DNA of 64,000 nucleotides from BQJU01 sp964015035 (lineage in GTDB: Bacteria > Bacteroidota > Bacteroidia > Chitinophagales > Saprospiraceae): positions 21,189 through 85,188 of the forward strand of contig CAXHCA010000008.1 in assembly GCA_964015035.1 (NCBI GenBank), given 5' to 3'. How positions within the stretch are numbered: position 1 is the first letter of the stretch; every line of letters begins with the position of its first letter. Positions 24,838 to 33,692 of this stretch are shown piece by piece. A program made the translations under genes and the position numbers. Under the pieces are notes generated by a model that made no database searches, was not told the origin of the DNA, and saw only the letters and a list, made by a program, of their open reading frames with translations.

Positions 24838-25281
24838 CTACCGCAAACGGTCCATTGATTTTACCAGCTTTTCATCTTTGCGAATATACCGGCTGGCTAC
24901 TACTGCAAAAATAATGGTCAAAATTGGAAGGGAAATGCCAAAGCCATAATCAATCGAAGCATTGGCCGTTTCAACGGCCTTGTCTTGCAACCCGGCAATC
25001 AAGGCCCAAGTGCCTCCCGCAAGTGCTACAATAGCAGCAAGCAGAGAGAGGCGGGATTGGAACACCCGATTTTTGAACAGGAAGATGGCAATAAACGCAA
25101 TCAAACCCGCCAGTCCAAATAGAATGAGTAAGGCAATATTGTCCTGGGCAGTGTATCTCGCGTCTTGAAAAATGGCCGAGGCGGTTACGGCTTCCTCACT
25201 GGTAGCAAAAGGCGTGGCCAGTGCACCAAAAGCTGATGCTGAGGCCAGAAAAAGGAAGACGGATTGAATTCTCTGAATCAT
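24838..25281 (-). CDS. DUF4293 family membrane protein
   Basis: 147 residues. The start MIQRIQSVFLFLASASAFGA is the diagnostic N-terminus of DUF4293, found almost only in Bacteroidota. Four transmembrane helices alternate with a small periplasmic loop (about 4-24, 48-68, 76-97 and 113-130). The function is unknown. It is convergent with the exb cluster across a shared terminator. Confidence 0.9.
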   Translation of the reverse strand: MIQRIQSVFLFLASASAFGALATPFATSEEAVTASAIFQDARYTAQDNIALLILFGLAGLIAFIAIFLFKNRVFQSRLSLLAAIVALAGGTWALIAGLQDKAVETANASIDYGFGISLPILTIIFAVVASRYIRKDEKLVKSMDRLR

Positions 25282-25428
25282 ATTATTTTTTGCGATGGAA
25301 CGCTATCAGAATGGTTGCTCTATTCGCATTCTGAAGGCCATCTTTTTTGGTTAAAAATTGGTTTACTTCGCAAAGATACTATTCATTCATCCTCCTGACA
25401 AAAGTGTAGGGGACGAAGATTACCTTCT

Positions 25429-27186
25429 CTAATTATTTTGTCGGATGTAGTTTTTGACCAAATCCTCCAAAACAAATAGTGGTACACAACCGTGCGTTAA
25501 TATGACATCGTGAAATTCGCGAACATCAAAATTGCCTTTTAAGGCTTTTTCAGCCCTATTGCGCAATTCACGAATTTCGAGCTCTCCCATTTTGTAAGAT
25601 AGGGCTTGCGCCGGCCAACCAATGTAGCGATCAATTTCCGTATTGACCTCGTGAAGAGAGAGGGCGGTATTGGAAGCCAGAAAATCCACGGCCTCCTGCC
25701 TGCTCCATCCTTTACTATGGATACCCACATCAACAACCAGGCGACAGGCTCGCCACATTTCATAAGTCAATCGGCCAAACTCTTGATAAGGGGTTTCATA
25801 AATGCCCATTTCCTGTCCCAGCCATTCCGCGTATAAGCCCCATCCTTCTCCAAAGGCACTGAGGTAGCTGTGTTTGCGGAATTCTGGAAGGCCGGTCATT
25901 TCTTGAGCCAGCGAGATTTGGAGGTGATGACCAGGCACGGCTTCGTGTAGCGTAAGTGCAGGGAGTACATAGAGTGGCCGACTGTCTAATTTATAGGTGT
26001 TGACCCAATAGGTGCCCGCCTTATGGTTTTCCCAGGACCCCGGCACATAGCGACCCCCGGTGTATTTGGGGGCAATGGCATCGGGTACTGGCGCTACACC
26101 ATAAGGTAGGCGAGGAAGGTGGTTGAACAATTGGGGTAATCGACCGTCAATTTTTTTGGCAATGAAGGAGGCTTCCTTTAGCAAGGCTTCAGGAGTTGGT
26201 GCATAAAATTGTGGATCGGTGCGCAGGAAGGACAAGAAATCTGCAAAATCTCCGGAAAACCCAACAGAATCGATAATACTTTGCATCTCGCTGCGAATGC
26301 GGGCGACTTCTTTTTGGCCAATGTCAAAGATTTCATCGGAAGAATAGGGGAGGGTGGTAAAGAAGCGGACTTGCTGTTCGTAGTATTCTTTGCCTCTAGG
26401 AATATTGGATATACCGATGGATTCTCGGGCAGCGGGTAAATATTTTTCTGCAATAAATGCCTTGATACGTTGGTAGGTAGGCACTACCTTTTGTAAAATC
26501 ACCTGTTGAGCCTGCTTGCTGAGTTTTTGCCGCTTGCTGTCACTAATCTGTTCGGGCCAGTGTTGGAAAGGAGTATAAAACACACTTGATTCTGCACGAT
26601 CCACCAAATGCGGATCGATGAAGCCTTCAAAGCCTTCTAAAATGACTTTGGGGGCAACAATGCCTGCTTCAATGCCCTGTTGCATCAAATCCAATTGTTG
26701 GTCTGCATAAAGGGGAAATGCTTCTAAACGAGCCAGGTAATTGTGGTAATCCTCCTCGTTGTTAAACGGCATTTCATCTGGGAGGAAGGTGAAGTCGGTA
26801 TAAAACCCGCCTTCTGCATTTAATGGAATCAGGTGTGCCTTGAACTCAATCTGGGCGACATCATTTCGCAGCAAATATTTGAACATCTCATAACTCACCC
26901 GATCTTCGGCAGATAATCGGTCAGGATCAATGCGGGCTAATTCTATGAGGATGGAATTCCAAAATTCTACCCGACGCCGGATACTGCTTTCACTGAGATT
27001 GGTTAGTTTGTCGTTATATTGGTTATTGCCGCAAGAGGTGGCGTAAACCGGGAATTCCTGCATGCGAAAAGCCCACTCCTGTTCAAACAGCGTGTACAGT
27101 GCGCGTTGCGCAGATGTAGGCGCCGGAGCTTCTTGCTGGCAAGACCAAAGAATCGAGGCTAGACAAATACTCAAAAAGTATTTCAT
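25429..27186 (-). CDS. DUF885 family lipoprotein, predicted metallopeptidase-like
   Basis: 585 residues from the ATG at 27186. The start MKYFLSICLASILWSCQQEA is a lipoprotein signal with lipobox ILWSC; an upstream in-frame ATG at 27252 lacks a signal. The conserved zinc motif is LHEAVPGHHLQ (HExxxGHH). Further family features are GLYAEWLGQEM and YIGWPAQALSYKMGELEI. DUF885 proteins are related to gluzincin peptidases, and substrates are unknown. It should be attached to the periplasmic or outer membrane face. Its start is 50 bp from the divergent FAD oxidoreductase. Confidence 0.9.
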   Translation of the reverse strand: MKYFLSICLASILWSCQQEAPAPTSAQRALYTLFEQEWAFRMQEFPVYATSCGNNQYNDKLTNLSESSIRRRVEFWNSILIELARIDPDRLSAEDRVSYEMFKYLLRNDVAQIEFKAHLIPLNAEGGFYTDFTFLPDEMPFNNEEDYHNYLARLEAFPLYADQQLDLMQQGIEAGIVAPKVILEGFEGFIDPHLVDRAESSVFYTPFQHWPEQISDSKRQKLSKQAQQVILQKVVPTYQRIKAFIAEKYLPAARESIGISNIPRGKEYYEQQVRFFTTLPYSSDEIFDIGQKEVARIRSEMQSIIDSVGFSGDFADFLSFLRTDPQFYAPTPEALLKEASFIAKKIDGRLPQLFNHLPRLPYGVAPVPDAIAPKYTGGRYVPGSWENHKAGTYWVNTYKLDSRPLYVLPALTLHEAVPGHHLQISLAQEMTGLPEFRKHSYLSAFGEGWGLYAEWLGQEMGIYETPYQEFGRLTYEMWRACRLVVDVGIHSKGWSRQEAVDFLASNTALSLHEVNTEIDRYIGWPAQALSYKMGELEIRELRNRAEKALKGNFDVREFHDVILTHGCVPLFVLEDLVKNYIRQNN

Positions 27187-27236
27187 TGATTTTCTTTCTG
27201 TAATTTTACCGGTAAAATTAATAAAATAAGCACAGC

Positions 27237-28397
27237 TTGGCGACTCTATCACATACCTACCAACTAAGCTATTGGGAAAGCGAGGTTTTTTTTAAGAAAA
27301 TTGATGTAGCAATCATCGGAAGTGGCATTGTTGGACTCAGTACGGCTATATCCCTGAAAGAAGCTGCTCCGGCTCTGAACGTTGCCGTTTTGGAACGTGG
27401 TCCATTGCCTATTGGGGCAAGTACCCGCAATGCCGGGTTTGCTTGTTTCGGCAGCATGACCGAGTTGTTGGATGATTTACAAGTGAGGACAGAAGCAGAG
27501 GTTTGGAGTCTGGTGGAGCGCCGCTGGCGGGGGTTGCTGCGCTTGCGAAAGCGGATTGGCGATGCGGCATTGCGGTACGAAGAAGTAGGGGGCTTTGAAC
27601 TCTTTCGGCCGGGGGAAGAGGCTGCATTTTCGGCCTGCCAGGATCAGCGCCAGCAATTTAATCAGCACTTGAAGTCCATTACGGGGCACTCAGCGGTTTT
27701 TAAAGTAGGCAATCGGCAAATAGCAACCTTTGGGTTTCACGGGGTAAATCACTTGATGGAGAATCAGATTGAAGGCGTCATCCATACGGGAAAAATGATG
27801 AAGGCATTACTAGACATGGCCGGGGAACTAGATATTCAAGTCATCAATGGAATTGGCGTGGAAGGGCTTGAAGAGGAGGACGATGGCGTTGCTCTATTCA
27901 CCTCTATCGGTTGGAGGATCAAAGCCCGACAAGTGGTAGTCGCGACGAATGGCTTTGCAGCAACACTTTTGCCAGAGTTAGGTGTAAAACCTGCGCGTAA
28001 CCAGGTTTTGGTGACCCAACCAATCCCAAACCTGCCCTTTCGAGGAGGCTTTCATTATGATCGCGGATACATTTATTTTCGGGAAGTCGATGGTCGCATC
28101 TTATTGGGTGGGGGGAGAAATCTCGATCCGGATGGGGAAACGACTACGGACCTGGGGCAGACGGAAGGTATTCAGGAATACCTGAAAAAGTTATTATCAG
28201 AAGTCATCCTTCCCGGTCGGCCTTTGCGGATCGATCAGGTTTGGAGTGGGATCATGGGGGTAGGTACAGAGAAAAGCCCCATTTTGAAAAGCATAAGCCC
28301 CAGAATCATAGTAGCGGTACGCCTTGGCGGTATGGGCGTTGCCATCGGTAGTCTGCTTGGAGAAGAAGCCGCAGATTTGGCAATAAAACAGTTGTAA
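27237..28397 (+). CDS. FAD-dependent oxidoreductase (DAO family)
   Basis: 386 residues. The FAD-binding Rossmann motif is VAIIGSGIVGLSTAISLKE (about residues 24-42), followed by STRNAGFACFGS and the flavin-side QVVVATNGFAATLLPELGVK. The C-terminus contains RPLRIDQVWSGIMG and a Gly-rich MGVAIGSLLGEEAADL. This is the glycine/D-amino acid oxidase-like fold; the substrate is unknown. No ATG is available near the N-terminus. The only sensible start is TTG at 27237, and the segment LSYWESEVFF before the Rossmann motif is conserved in relatives, supporting it. Confidence 0.88.
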   Translation: MATLSHTYQLSYWESEVFFKKIDVAIIGSGIVGLSTAISLKEAAPALNVAVLERGPLPIGASTRNAGFACFGSMTELLDDLQVRTEAEVWSLVERRWRGLLRLRKRIGDAALRYEEVGGFELFRPGEEAAFSACQDQRQQFNQHLKSITGHSAVFKVGNRQIATFGFHGVNHLMENQIEGVIHTGKMMKALLDMAGELDIQVINGIGVEGLEEEDDGVALFTSIGWRIKARQVVVATNGFAATLLPELGVKPARNQVLVTQPIPNLPFRGGFHYDRGYIYFREVDGRILLGGGRNLDPDGETTTDLGQTEGIQEYLKKLLSEVILPGRPLRIDQVWSGIMGVGTEKSPILKSISPRIIVAVRLGGMGVAIGSLLGEEAADLAIKQL

Positions 28398-28420
28398 AAG
28401 ATAAAGCCGATTTTATTTCA

Positions 28421-29203
28421 TTATTCTTCCTTTTCTCTACCGACAAGGACGACCTGATCTTCTTCCAGCAGTGGCAGGCGCCGGTAACGGCAATACAGTT
28501 GCACGGTTGCCAGTACATCTTTTTCACAATACACAGCAATGCGATCCAAATCATTTTCTTCCCAATAGACCCGGCCTACGTTGCTGCCGTCAATGTCATC
28601 TTTCGGAGAGGGGAAACCTAGTACGGCAGCCAATAGTTTGAGAGAAGTATAGTTTTTGTAATCACCAAATTTCCAAAACTCCATGGTGTCGAGCAGGTGC
28701 TTGGTTTCCCAAGGTTTCTTACCGGCAATCTGCAGTGGTGTTGGCAGCGGGAGTTGGTTGATGACCAATCGGCGGCAGATGTAGGGAACGTCAAACTCTC
28801 TGATGTTGTGGCCACAAAGGGCATATCGATTGGTATTGCGGTAGTGTTGTTCGAGTAATTCGCTAAACGCGGTGAGCAATTCGGCTTCGTTGTCGCTGGC
28901 AAAGGATTTGAGGCGGACCATCAGGCGTTTTTCCTTATCGCGGTAAACGGCACCCACCGAAATGCAGATGATCTTACCAAATTCAGCATAGATGGCCGCC
29001 CGGTTTTTATAAAAATCCGCTATCTCGGTTTCTTCTATTTCTTCTTCGGGTTTTCGAAGCAGTTGTCGCGCTTTTGCCCTCCACAAAGGTTGAAAATCTT
29101 CCTCCAGTTTTTCGTAGGTAGGTTGAGCCGAAACGGTTTCAATATCTAGAAATAGGATGTTGCCAATATCAAATCCTTCTAACATATCAAGTGGTTTTGT
29201 CAA
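28421..29203 (-). CDS. 3'-5' exonuclease, PolB-like DEDD family (DNA_pol_B_exo2)
   Basis: 260 residues. DEDD motifs: FLDIETVS (Exo I, Asp and Glu), CGHNIREFDVPYICRR (Exo II, Asp) and IAVYCEKDVLATVQLYCRY (Exo III, YxxxD type). These match the small family of stand-alone predicted exonucleases resembling the proofreading domain of family B polymerases. The role is probably in DNA or RNA 3'-end degradation. The start may be 29203 or the internal ATG at 29185 (MLEGFDIGN). It is convergent with the FAD oxidoreductase, 23 bp apart. Confidence 0.9.
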   Translation of the reverse strand: MTKPLDMLEGFDIGNILFLDIETVSAQPTYEKLEEDFQPLWRAKARQLLRKPEEEIEETEIADFYKNRAAIYAEFGKIICISVGAVYRDKEKRLMVRLKSFASDNEAELLTAFSELLEQHYRNTNRYALCGHNIREFDVPYICRRLVINQLPLPTPLQIAGKKPWETKHLLDTMEFWKFGDYKNYTSLKLLAAVLGFPSPKDDIDGSNVGRVYWEENDLDRIAVYCEKDVLATVQLYCRYRRLPLLEEDQVVLVGREKEE

Positions 29204-29274
29204 TAAATGTGGTTAAAAGTAAGGATAAATTGAGAATTTTTTTAATCCTTCGAAGCCTTGGTTTTATTGATAAT

Positions 29275-29308
29275 TTGGCGCATTAGACTTAAGAAAATAT
29301 TAAATTTG
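29275..29308 (+). promoter_or_regulatory. Bacteroidota-type promoter for the coiled-coil protein gene
   Basis: TTG (29275-29277), 23 nt, then TAAATTTG (29301-29308). The ATG is about 95 bp downstream. Confidence 0.55.
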
Positions 29309-29404
29309 TAATATATCGACACAATTTTCAGAATTTGAAGCCCGTTTTATTGCCAGTTCAAAACACACGCTTCAAAGTTAATTGGTAAACCAAATTTTTT
29401 AAAC

Positions 29405-30442
29405 ATGAGTACGAACAGTTCAAGTCCACGTCCAACCCCTCCAAATCCGGGGCCAACGACGACCCCTAACAAGAGTAATCAACAACGCAACACGGCGATT
29501 GCTGCTGTTGTCATTGTTGCTCTTCTGGGACTCTGTACGTTTTTGGTTGTTAGAAATTATCAACTTGGTAACAAGAACACCTCCCTTGCTGCTTCCTACG
29601 ATGAAAGCGAGCAACTGAAGGCTGAACTCGAAAAGCAGTATTATGAGGCGCTTTCCGAGCTGGAAGAGATGAGAGGAAGTAATGAAGAGCTTAACGCTTT
29701 GATTGAATCACAGAAAGAGGAATTAAAAACACAGAAAGAAAAGATTGACGGCTTGCTTCGTTCGAAAACTAATCTGGACAAGGCTAGAAAAGAGCTGGCA
29801 AGTCTGAATGCTAAGGTAGAACAGTATTTGGCGGAGATCAATCAGCTACGCGAAGAAAATGAATTGTTGGCCGCCTCCAACTCACAATTGTCAGAGCAAA
29901 ATCAATCCCTCTCGGGGGAACTGGATTCTCAGCGTATGAGCAATGCAGAATTGTCTTCTGAAAAAGCGATGTTGGTTAGCGAAAAAGAGACACTTGAGCA
30001 GGAGAGAGCCAGGTTGTCTAAAAAAGTGAACATCGCTTCTGTGATTAAAGTAGAAGAAATGGAGGTCAACGGATTGAAAACCAGAAAAAGTGGAAAAGCG
30101 GTAAAGAAAAAATTCGCTAAAAACATTGAGCAAATCAATGTATGCTTCAACACCACGGCAAATGTCGTAGCGGAAGAAGGCACGGAGATTTTCTACATCA
30201 GAATCATCAACCCACTGGGCGAAACCCTGGCGATCGATGATTTGGGATCTGGTGTTTTTACCAACAATGCTACTGGTGAAGAAGTACGCTATACTAAGGC
30301 AAAGGAAATTAAGTACGATCAAACGGAAAGAAACGTTTGTTTGGACTGGACACCTGGTCAGGCTTTCCAAAAAGGAACTTACGATGTAGAAATCTACAAC
30401 AAAGGGTACCTGGCGGGAAGTACTTCGGTTACCCTGAAGTAA
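29405..30442 (+). CDS. Membrane-anchored coiled-coil protein, unknown function
   Basis: 345 residues in three parts: a short Pro/Thr/Asn-rich cytoplasmic tail (1-28), one transmembrane helix (about 30-50, NTAIAAVVIVALLGLCTFLV), and a long coiled coil (about 62-215) with regular heptads of Leu, Glu and Lys. A C-terminal beta-rich domain follows (about 220-345, QINVCFNTTANVVAEEGTEI, FYIRIINPLGETLAID, YDVEIYNKGYLAGSTSVTLK). Topology suggests a periplasmic stalk bearing a globular head. I do not recognise a family name. It is a single gene between a promoter and a terminator. Confidence 0.82.
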   Translation: MSTNSSSPRPTPPNPGPTTTPNKSNQQRNTAIAAVVIVALLGLCTFLVVRNYQLGNKNTSLAASYDESEQLKAELEKQYYEALSELEEMRGSNEELNALIESQKEELKTQKEKIDGLLRSKTNLDKARKELASLNAKVEQYLAEINQLREENELLAASNSQLSEQNQSLSGELDSQRMSNAELSSEKAMLVSEKETLEQERARLSKKVNIASVIKVEEMEVNGLKTRKSGKAVKKKFAKNIEQINVCFNTTANVVAEEGTEIFYIRIINPLGETLAIDDLGSGVFTNNATGEEVRYTKAKEIKYDQTERNVCLDWTPGQAFQKGTYDVEIYNKGYLAGSTSVTLK

Positions 30443-30460
30443 TCCGGGATATCAAGAATG

Positions 30461-30500
30461 AAAAAACGTCGGAGCGGTAAGTGCTGTTCCGGCGTTTTTT
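30461..30500 (+). terminator. Intrinsic terminator after the coiled-coil protein gene
   Basis: AAAAAACGTCGGA faces TCCGGCGTTTTTT with a long loop; the T run follows directly. It lies about 20 bp past the stop. Confidence 0.8.
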
Positions 30501-30546
30501 CGTTATGTGCTAGTGGTAGATCAAAAACAAATCCTAATTTTGAGCG

Positions 30547-30746
30547 TTAGTGCATGTTGGGAGGTAGTCCCTGAAGTATATTCGGGCAAGCTATTCATTC
30601 CCGGTAAAACCGGGATTTTGAAACCTCACTTCGGCTGTTTTTTCGTCCGTCTCGGCTCAGCCGAGATGCACTCAAAAATGAGCCTCGCGAGAACCCAAAA
30701 CCTGCAATTTTCGTTACCAATGCACCACCTCCAAACATGCACTAAG
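30547..30746 (+). repeat. Inverted-repeat element, copy B
   Basis: A complete 200-bp member. Left terminal repeat TTAGTGCATGTTGGGAGGT, right terminal repeat ACCTCCAAACATGCACTAAG. The second hairpin is a perfect 7-bp stem TCCCGGT-AAA-ACCGGGA (30599-30615) and the central hairpin is CTCGGCTCAGCCGAG (30651-30665). Its right end stops 3 bp before the ATG of the DUF2452 gene, so the element forms that gene's entire upstream region. Confidence 0.92.
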
Positions 30747-30749
30747 TAT

Positions 30750-31202
30750 ATGGAAAAAGGATCAAAGGAAAAGTCAAAGGATTTTGTTAATCCCATCGAT
30801 AAAGAAAAGGTGGCAGAGGATCCACATTTGTTGCCCTATGCCCATACCGTCGGTGGAGTGGTCATCAAGCCAATTGATAAAGGGCGCGTAAAAGGCAGAG
30901 CGGTCAGCTCTATGTACAAACAGACAGAGATGCAACTCAATCAGATTAAGAAACAGATTGAGTTGTTGGCCCAGCAGGCACAAGCCATTCAAAATCGCGT
31001 AGCGATTTCTGAGGAAATTTACCAGGCGGAAATGAGTTTTGAACCTTTGGTGGGCTTTGTCTATCATCTGTATCGCCGCAATAATGGGAAGGCTTTGTTG
31101 TCTATGGTGGGGCCAGAGGAATGGGGAACTGGTGCTCCTTACGATTTTGTGGCTACGGTACACCTACTGGCCGATCACACCTGGGAAATTTTGGAAGATT
31201 GA
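30750..31202 (+). CDS. DUF2452 family protein
   Basis: 150 residues from the ATG at 30750. The frame is open upstream, but that part is the repeat element. Recognisable family segments: FVNPIDKEKVAEDPHLLPYA, HTVGGVVIKPIDKGRVKGRA, SMYKQTEMQLNQIKKQIELL (a coiled-coil helix) and a C-terminal ISEEIYQAEMSFEPLVGFVY, YHLYRRNNG. Cytoplasmic and helical, with unknown function. It is followed after 17 bp by a DUF1573 gene, probably co-transcribed. The spacing between repeat and ATG leaves the ribosome-binding region inside the repeat end. Confidence 0.85.
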   Translation: MEKGSKEKSKDFVNPIDKEKVAEDPHLLPYAHTVGGVVIKPIDKGRVKGRAVSSMYKQTEMQLNQIKKQIELLAQQAQAIQNRVAISEEIYQAEMSFEPLVGFVYHLYRRNNGKALLSMVGPEEWGTGAPYDFVATVHLLADHTWEILED

Positions 31203-31219
31203 TTTTTTAATTTATTGAT

Positions 31220-31585
31220 ATGCAGTATTTTTTGACAATCCTGTTGGCTGGAACGCTACTGTTGGTAGGCGATGTCTCCAAGGTAGAGTGGCTCACAGCA
31301 GAAACGCATGATTTTGGCGATATCTTGCATCGGGAACCGGTTGAGGTTTCTTTCGAATTTAAAAATATCAGTGGTGAACCCATCGTGATTGACAATGTTC
31401 GCACCTCCTGCGGATGTACTGCTGCTGATTGGGGGGTAGCCCCGATTTTGCCAGATTCCGTTGGGTTGATCAACATTGAATTTGATGCCCGCGAACCCGG
31501 CTATTTTCACAAATGGATCAAGGTTTATTTTAGTGGCCAACGCAAAGCAGAAAGGCGGTTTATTGAAGGCTTTGTCGAGGAATAG
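31220..31585 (+). CDS. DUF1573 family secreted protein
   Basis: 121 residues. A short N-terminal signal segment (MQYFLTILLAGTLLLVGDVS) is followed by a single DUF1573 immunoglobulin-like domain with AETHDFGDILHREPVEVSFE, FKNISGEPIVIDNVRTSCGC (the conserved SCGC) and a GLINIEFDAREPGYFHKWI strand. These domains are common in secreted Bacteroidota proteins; the function is unknown. The signal peptide is weak, and the protein may be membrane-anchored. Confidence 0.87.
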   Translation: MQYFLTILLAGTLLLVGDVSKVEWLTAETHDFGDILHREPVEVSFEFKNISGEPIVIDNVRTSCGCTAADWGVAPILPDSVGLINIEFDAREPGYFHKWIKVYFSGQRKAERRFIEGFVEE

Positions 31586-31693
31586 GGGACTGACTTGCCT
31601 GTTTTCGTTAAAATCTCACCTCAAAACTGGTCCTATTCTTTTTTCGAGTGCTTTTTCCGTTATCCCTGAACGGCGGCCGCGGTAGTGATAGAA

Positions 31694-31774
31694 GCGGTAT
31701 CCCGATGCCTAAATCGGGATAAGAGCGGATAGCACGACCCGAAGCGAGGCTGAGCCGAGTGAAGGGGACCGCCC
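31694..31774 (+). ncRNA. Flavo-1-like structured RNA candidate
   Basis: An outer pairing GCGGT (31694-31698) / ACCGC (31768-31772) encloses a perfect hairpin TATCCCGAT/ATCGGGATA (31698-31706 / 31713-31721) and a second arm GACCC...GGGG with inner GGCT-G-AGCC. The flanks CCCTGAACGGCG, TAGTGATAGAAGCGG, GAGCGGATAGCACGACCC and the closing ACCGCCCAAAAAAAA resemble an intergenic RNA widespread in Bacteroidota (I believe the Flavo-1 motif; from memory, not searched). It lies in the 397-bp gap between the DUF1573 gene and cysE, where nothing else is evident. Confidence 0.4.
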
Positions 31775-31982
31775 AAAAAAAATCTCAAAAGCACAACTTT
31801 CTGCTCAAAAATCAGTACTTATATAAGGAAATGATTTAGACTTATTTTCCTGGACTGGGATCTTAAAGCCTTGATGGCTGGACTGTGCCATTTTTTCGAC
31901 CCACACCTTCCAGGGCCTGCTTGGCAGCAATAAGCTTAAATCACTTCAATACCAAAGATCATTTCAAACTGAAGTATCCGTC

Positions 31983-32804
31983 ATGGACGAGAAATTTATT
32001 GAAGCCTTATACAATGCACACAGAGATGCAGAATCCATTCCATCACCGGATTTGGTTTGCAATTGGTTGAATGGGGTGCTCAAATTGTTGTTTCCGGAAT
32101 TGGCGGATCGGCACTATGAGAATTACCGCAGTTTTCAGCAGCACTACGCTGCCCTGCGTCTGGAATTGTATACTATTTTGGACAAAATAGGCACTCATCG
32201 GCTGGAGTTGGCTCCCGAGGTGCTGGAAAAGCGATTTTTGGAACAACTTCCCGCTTTGCGCAAGGCCTTGTTGATTGATGCCGAGGCCATTTTGGCCGGC
32301 GACCCCGCGGCACCGAGCATGACGGAGGTGATTAGAAGTTACCCCGGTTTTTTTGCAATTGCTGTACATCGGTTGGCACATGAGTTTTATAACATGCGCG
32401 TGCCATTGATACCCCGAATTCTCTCAGAATTTGCGCATAGCCAGACGGGCATTGATATTCATCCGGGGGCAAAGATAGGACCTCGTTTTTGCATTGATCA
32501 CGGTACGGGGGTAGTCATTGGTGAAACCGTGGTCATAGGCGAGCATGTCAAGGTGTACCAAGGCGTAACGCTTGGGGCGCTAAGTGTGCGCAAGGAGATG
32601 GCCAAAACTAAAAGGCATCCGACAATAGAAGACAATGTTGTGATCTATTCCGGCGCCACCATTCTGGGGGGCGAAACCGTAATTGGACACGATAGTATCA
32701 TTGGCGGTAATGTCTGGATTACCCGGTCTGTAAGTCCGCATTCCAGGGTGTATTATCAAGGACAGGTGTTGCAACGCGAAGAAATAGAAACTCCACAATT
32801 ATAA
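31983..32804 (+). CDS. cysE: Serine O-acetyltransferase
   Basis: 273 residues. A helical N-terminal region is followed by left-handed beta-helix hexapeptide repeats: TGIDIHPGAKIGPRFCIDHG, GVVIGETVVIGEHVKVYQGV, TLGALSV, RHPTIEDNVVIYSGATILGG and HDSIIGGNVWITRSVSPHS. The catalytic His is in IDHGTGVVIGE. It makes O-acetylserine from serine and acetyl-CoA. The stop is 3 bp before the cysM start, so the two steps of cysteine synthesis are made from one transcript. Confidence 0.93.
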   Translation: MDEKFIEALYNAHRDAESIPSPDLVCNWLNGVLKLLFPELADRHYENYRSFQQHYAALRLELYTILDKIGTHRLELAPEVLEKRFLEQLPALRKALLIDAEAILAGDPAAPSMTEVIRSYPGFFAIAVHRLAHEFYNMRVPLIPRILSEFAHSQTGIDIHPGAKIGPRFCIDHGTGVVIGETVVIGEHVKVYQGVTLGALSVRKEMAKTKRHPTIEDNVVIYSGATILGGETVIGHDSIIGGNVWITRSVSPHSRVYYQGQVLQREEIETPQL

Positions 32805-32807
32805 TAG

Positions 32808-33692
32808 ATGGCAACAATATTAGATTTAGTAGGCAATACGCCCCTGGTTGAAATTACCCACTTGTTGGATCGGCCTGGGGTGCAGCTTTTTGGAAAGCTC
32901 GAAGGGCAGAATCCCGGGGGTAGTGTGAAGGATCGGGCCGCATACGGGATGATCAAAGGAGCCCTTGACCGTGGCGAAATTAAGTCTGGAGGGCAATTGG
33001 TGGAAGCGACGAGTGGTAATACCGGAATTGCTTTGGCCATGATTGCACGATTATTTGGGATTGGCATTACGCTTGTGATGCCGGAAAGTGCTACTAAGGA
33101 ACGGGTACAAACCATGAAGGCCTACGGGGCGAAGGTGATTCTGACGCCAGATGAAAAAGGGATTGAATATTCTCGTCAATACGCTGAAGGATTGGTGGAA
33201 GAAGGGGGGTATTTTATGCTCAATCAGTTTGCCAATCCCGATAATTGGGGCATGCACGAGCGAACCACTGGCCCAGAAATATGGAAAGATACAGAAGGGA
33301 AGATTACCCATTTTGTTTCTTCCATGGGTACTACTGGTACGATTATGGGGGTATCGCGCTACCTCAAGGCCCAAGATCCTGATGTACAGATTATAGGGGT
33401 ACAGCCTACCGATGGGTCCAGCATCCCGGGGATTCGCCGCTGGTCTCCGGAGTATTTACCTAAAATTTATGAGCCTGAACGGGTGGATCGCATTATTGAT
33501 GTGGCGCAGGATGAAGCGACGCGAATTATGCAACGCCTGGCGCAGGAAGAGGGTATTTTTGGTGGCATGAGTAGTGGAGGAGCGGTAGCCGCTGCGTTGC
33601 GCTTAGCCGAAGAGTTGGAGGAAGGGCTGATCGTTTGTATTATTTGTGATCGTGGCGACAGATACCTCTCATCGGGTATTTTTGGGGCTTGA
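32808..33692 (+). CDS. cysM: Cysteine synthase (CysM/CysK family)
   Basis: 294 residues, fold-type II PLP enzyme. The Schiff-base Lys lies in NPGGSVKDRAA; the substrate loop is EATSGNTGIALAM; the phosphate-binding loop is SSMGTTGTIMGVSRYLK. The segment VQPTDGSSIPGIRRWSPEYL is characteristic of the CysM (cysteine synthase B) branch. It converts O-acetylserine plus sulfide (or thiosulfate) to cysteine. In a two-gene operon with cysE. Confidence 0.92.
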   Translation: MATILDLVGNTPLVEITHLLDRPGVQLFGKLEGQNPGGSVKDRAAYGMIKGALDRGEIKSGGQLVEATSGNTGIALAMIARLFGIGITLVMPESATKERVQTMKAYGAKVILTPDEKGIEYSRQYAEGLVEEGGYFMLNQFANPDNWGMHERTTGPEIWKDTEGKITHFVSSMGTTGTIMGVSRYLKAQDPDVQIIGVQPTDGSSIPGIRRWSPEYLPKIYEPERVDRIIDVAQDEATRIMQRLAQEEGIFGGMSSGGAVAAALRLAEELEEGLIVCIICDRGDRYLSSGIFGA

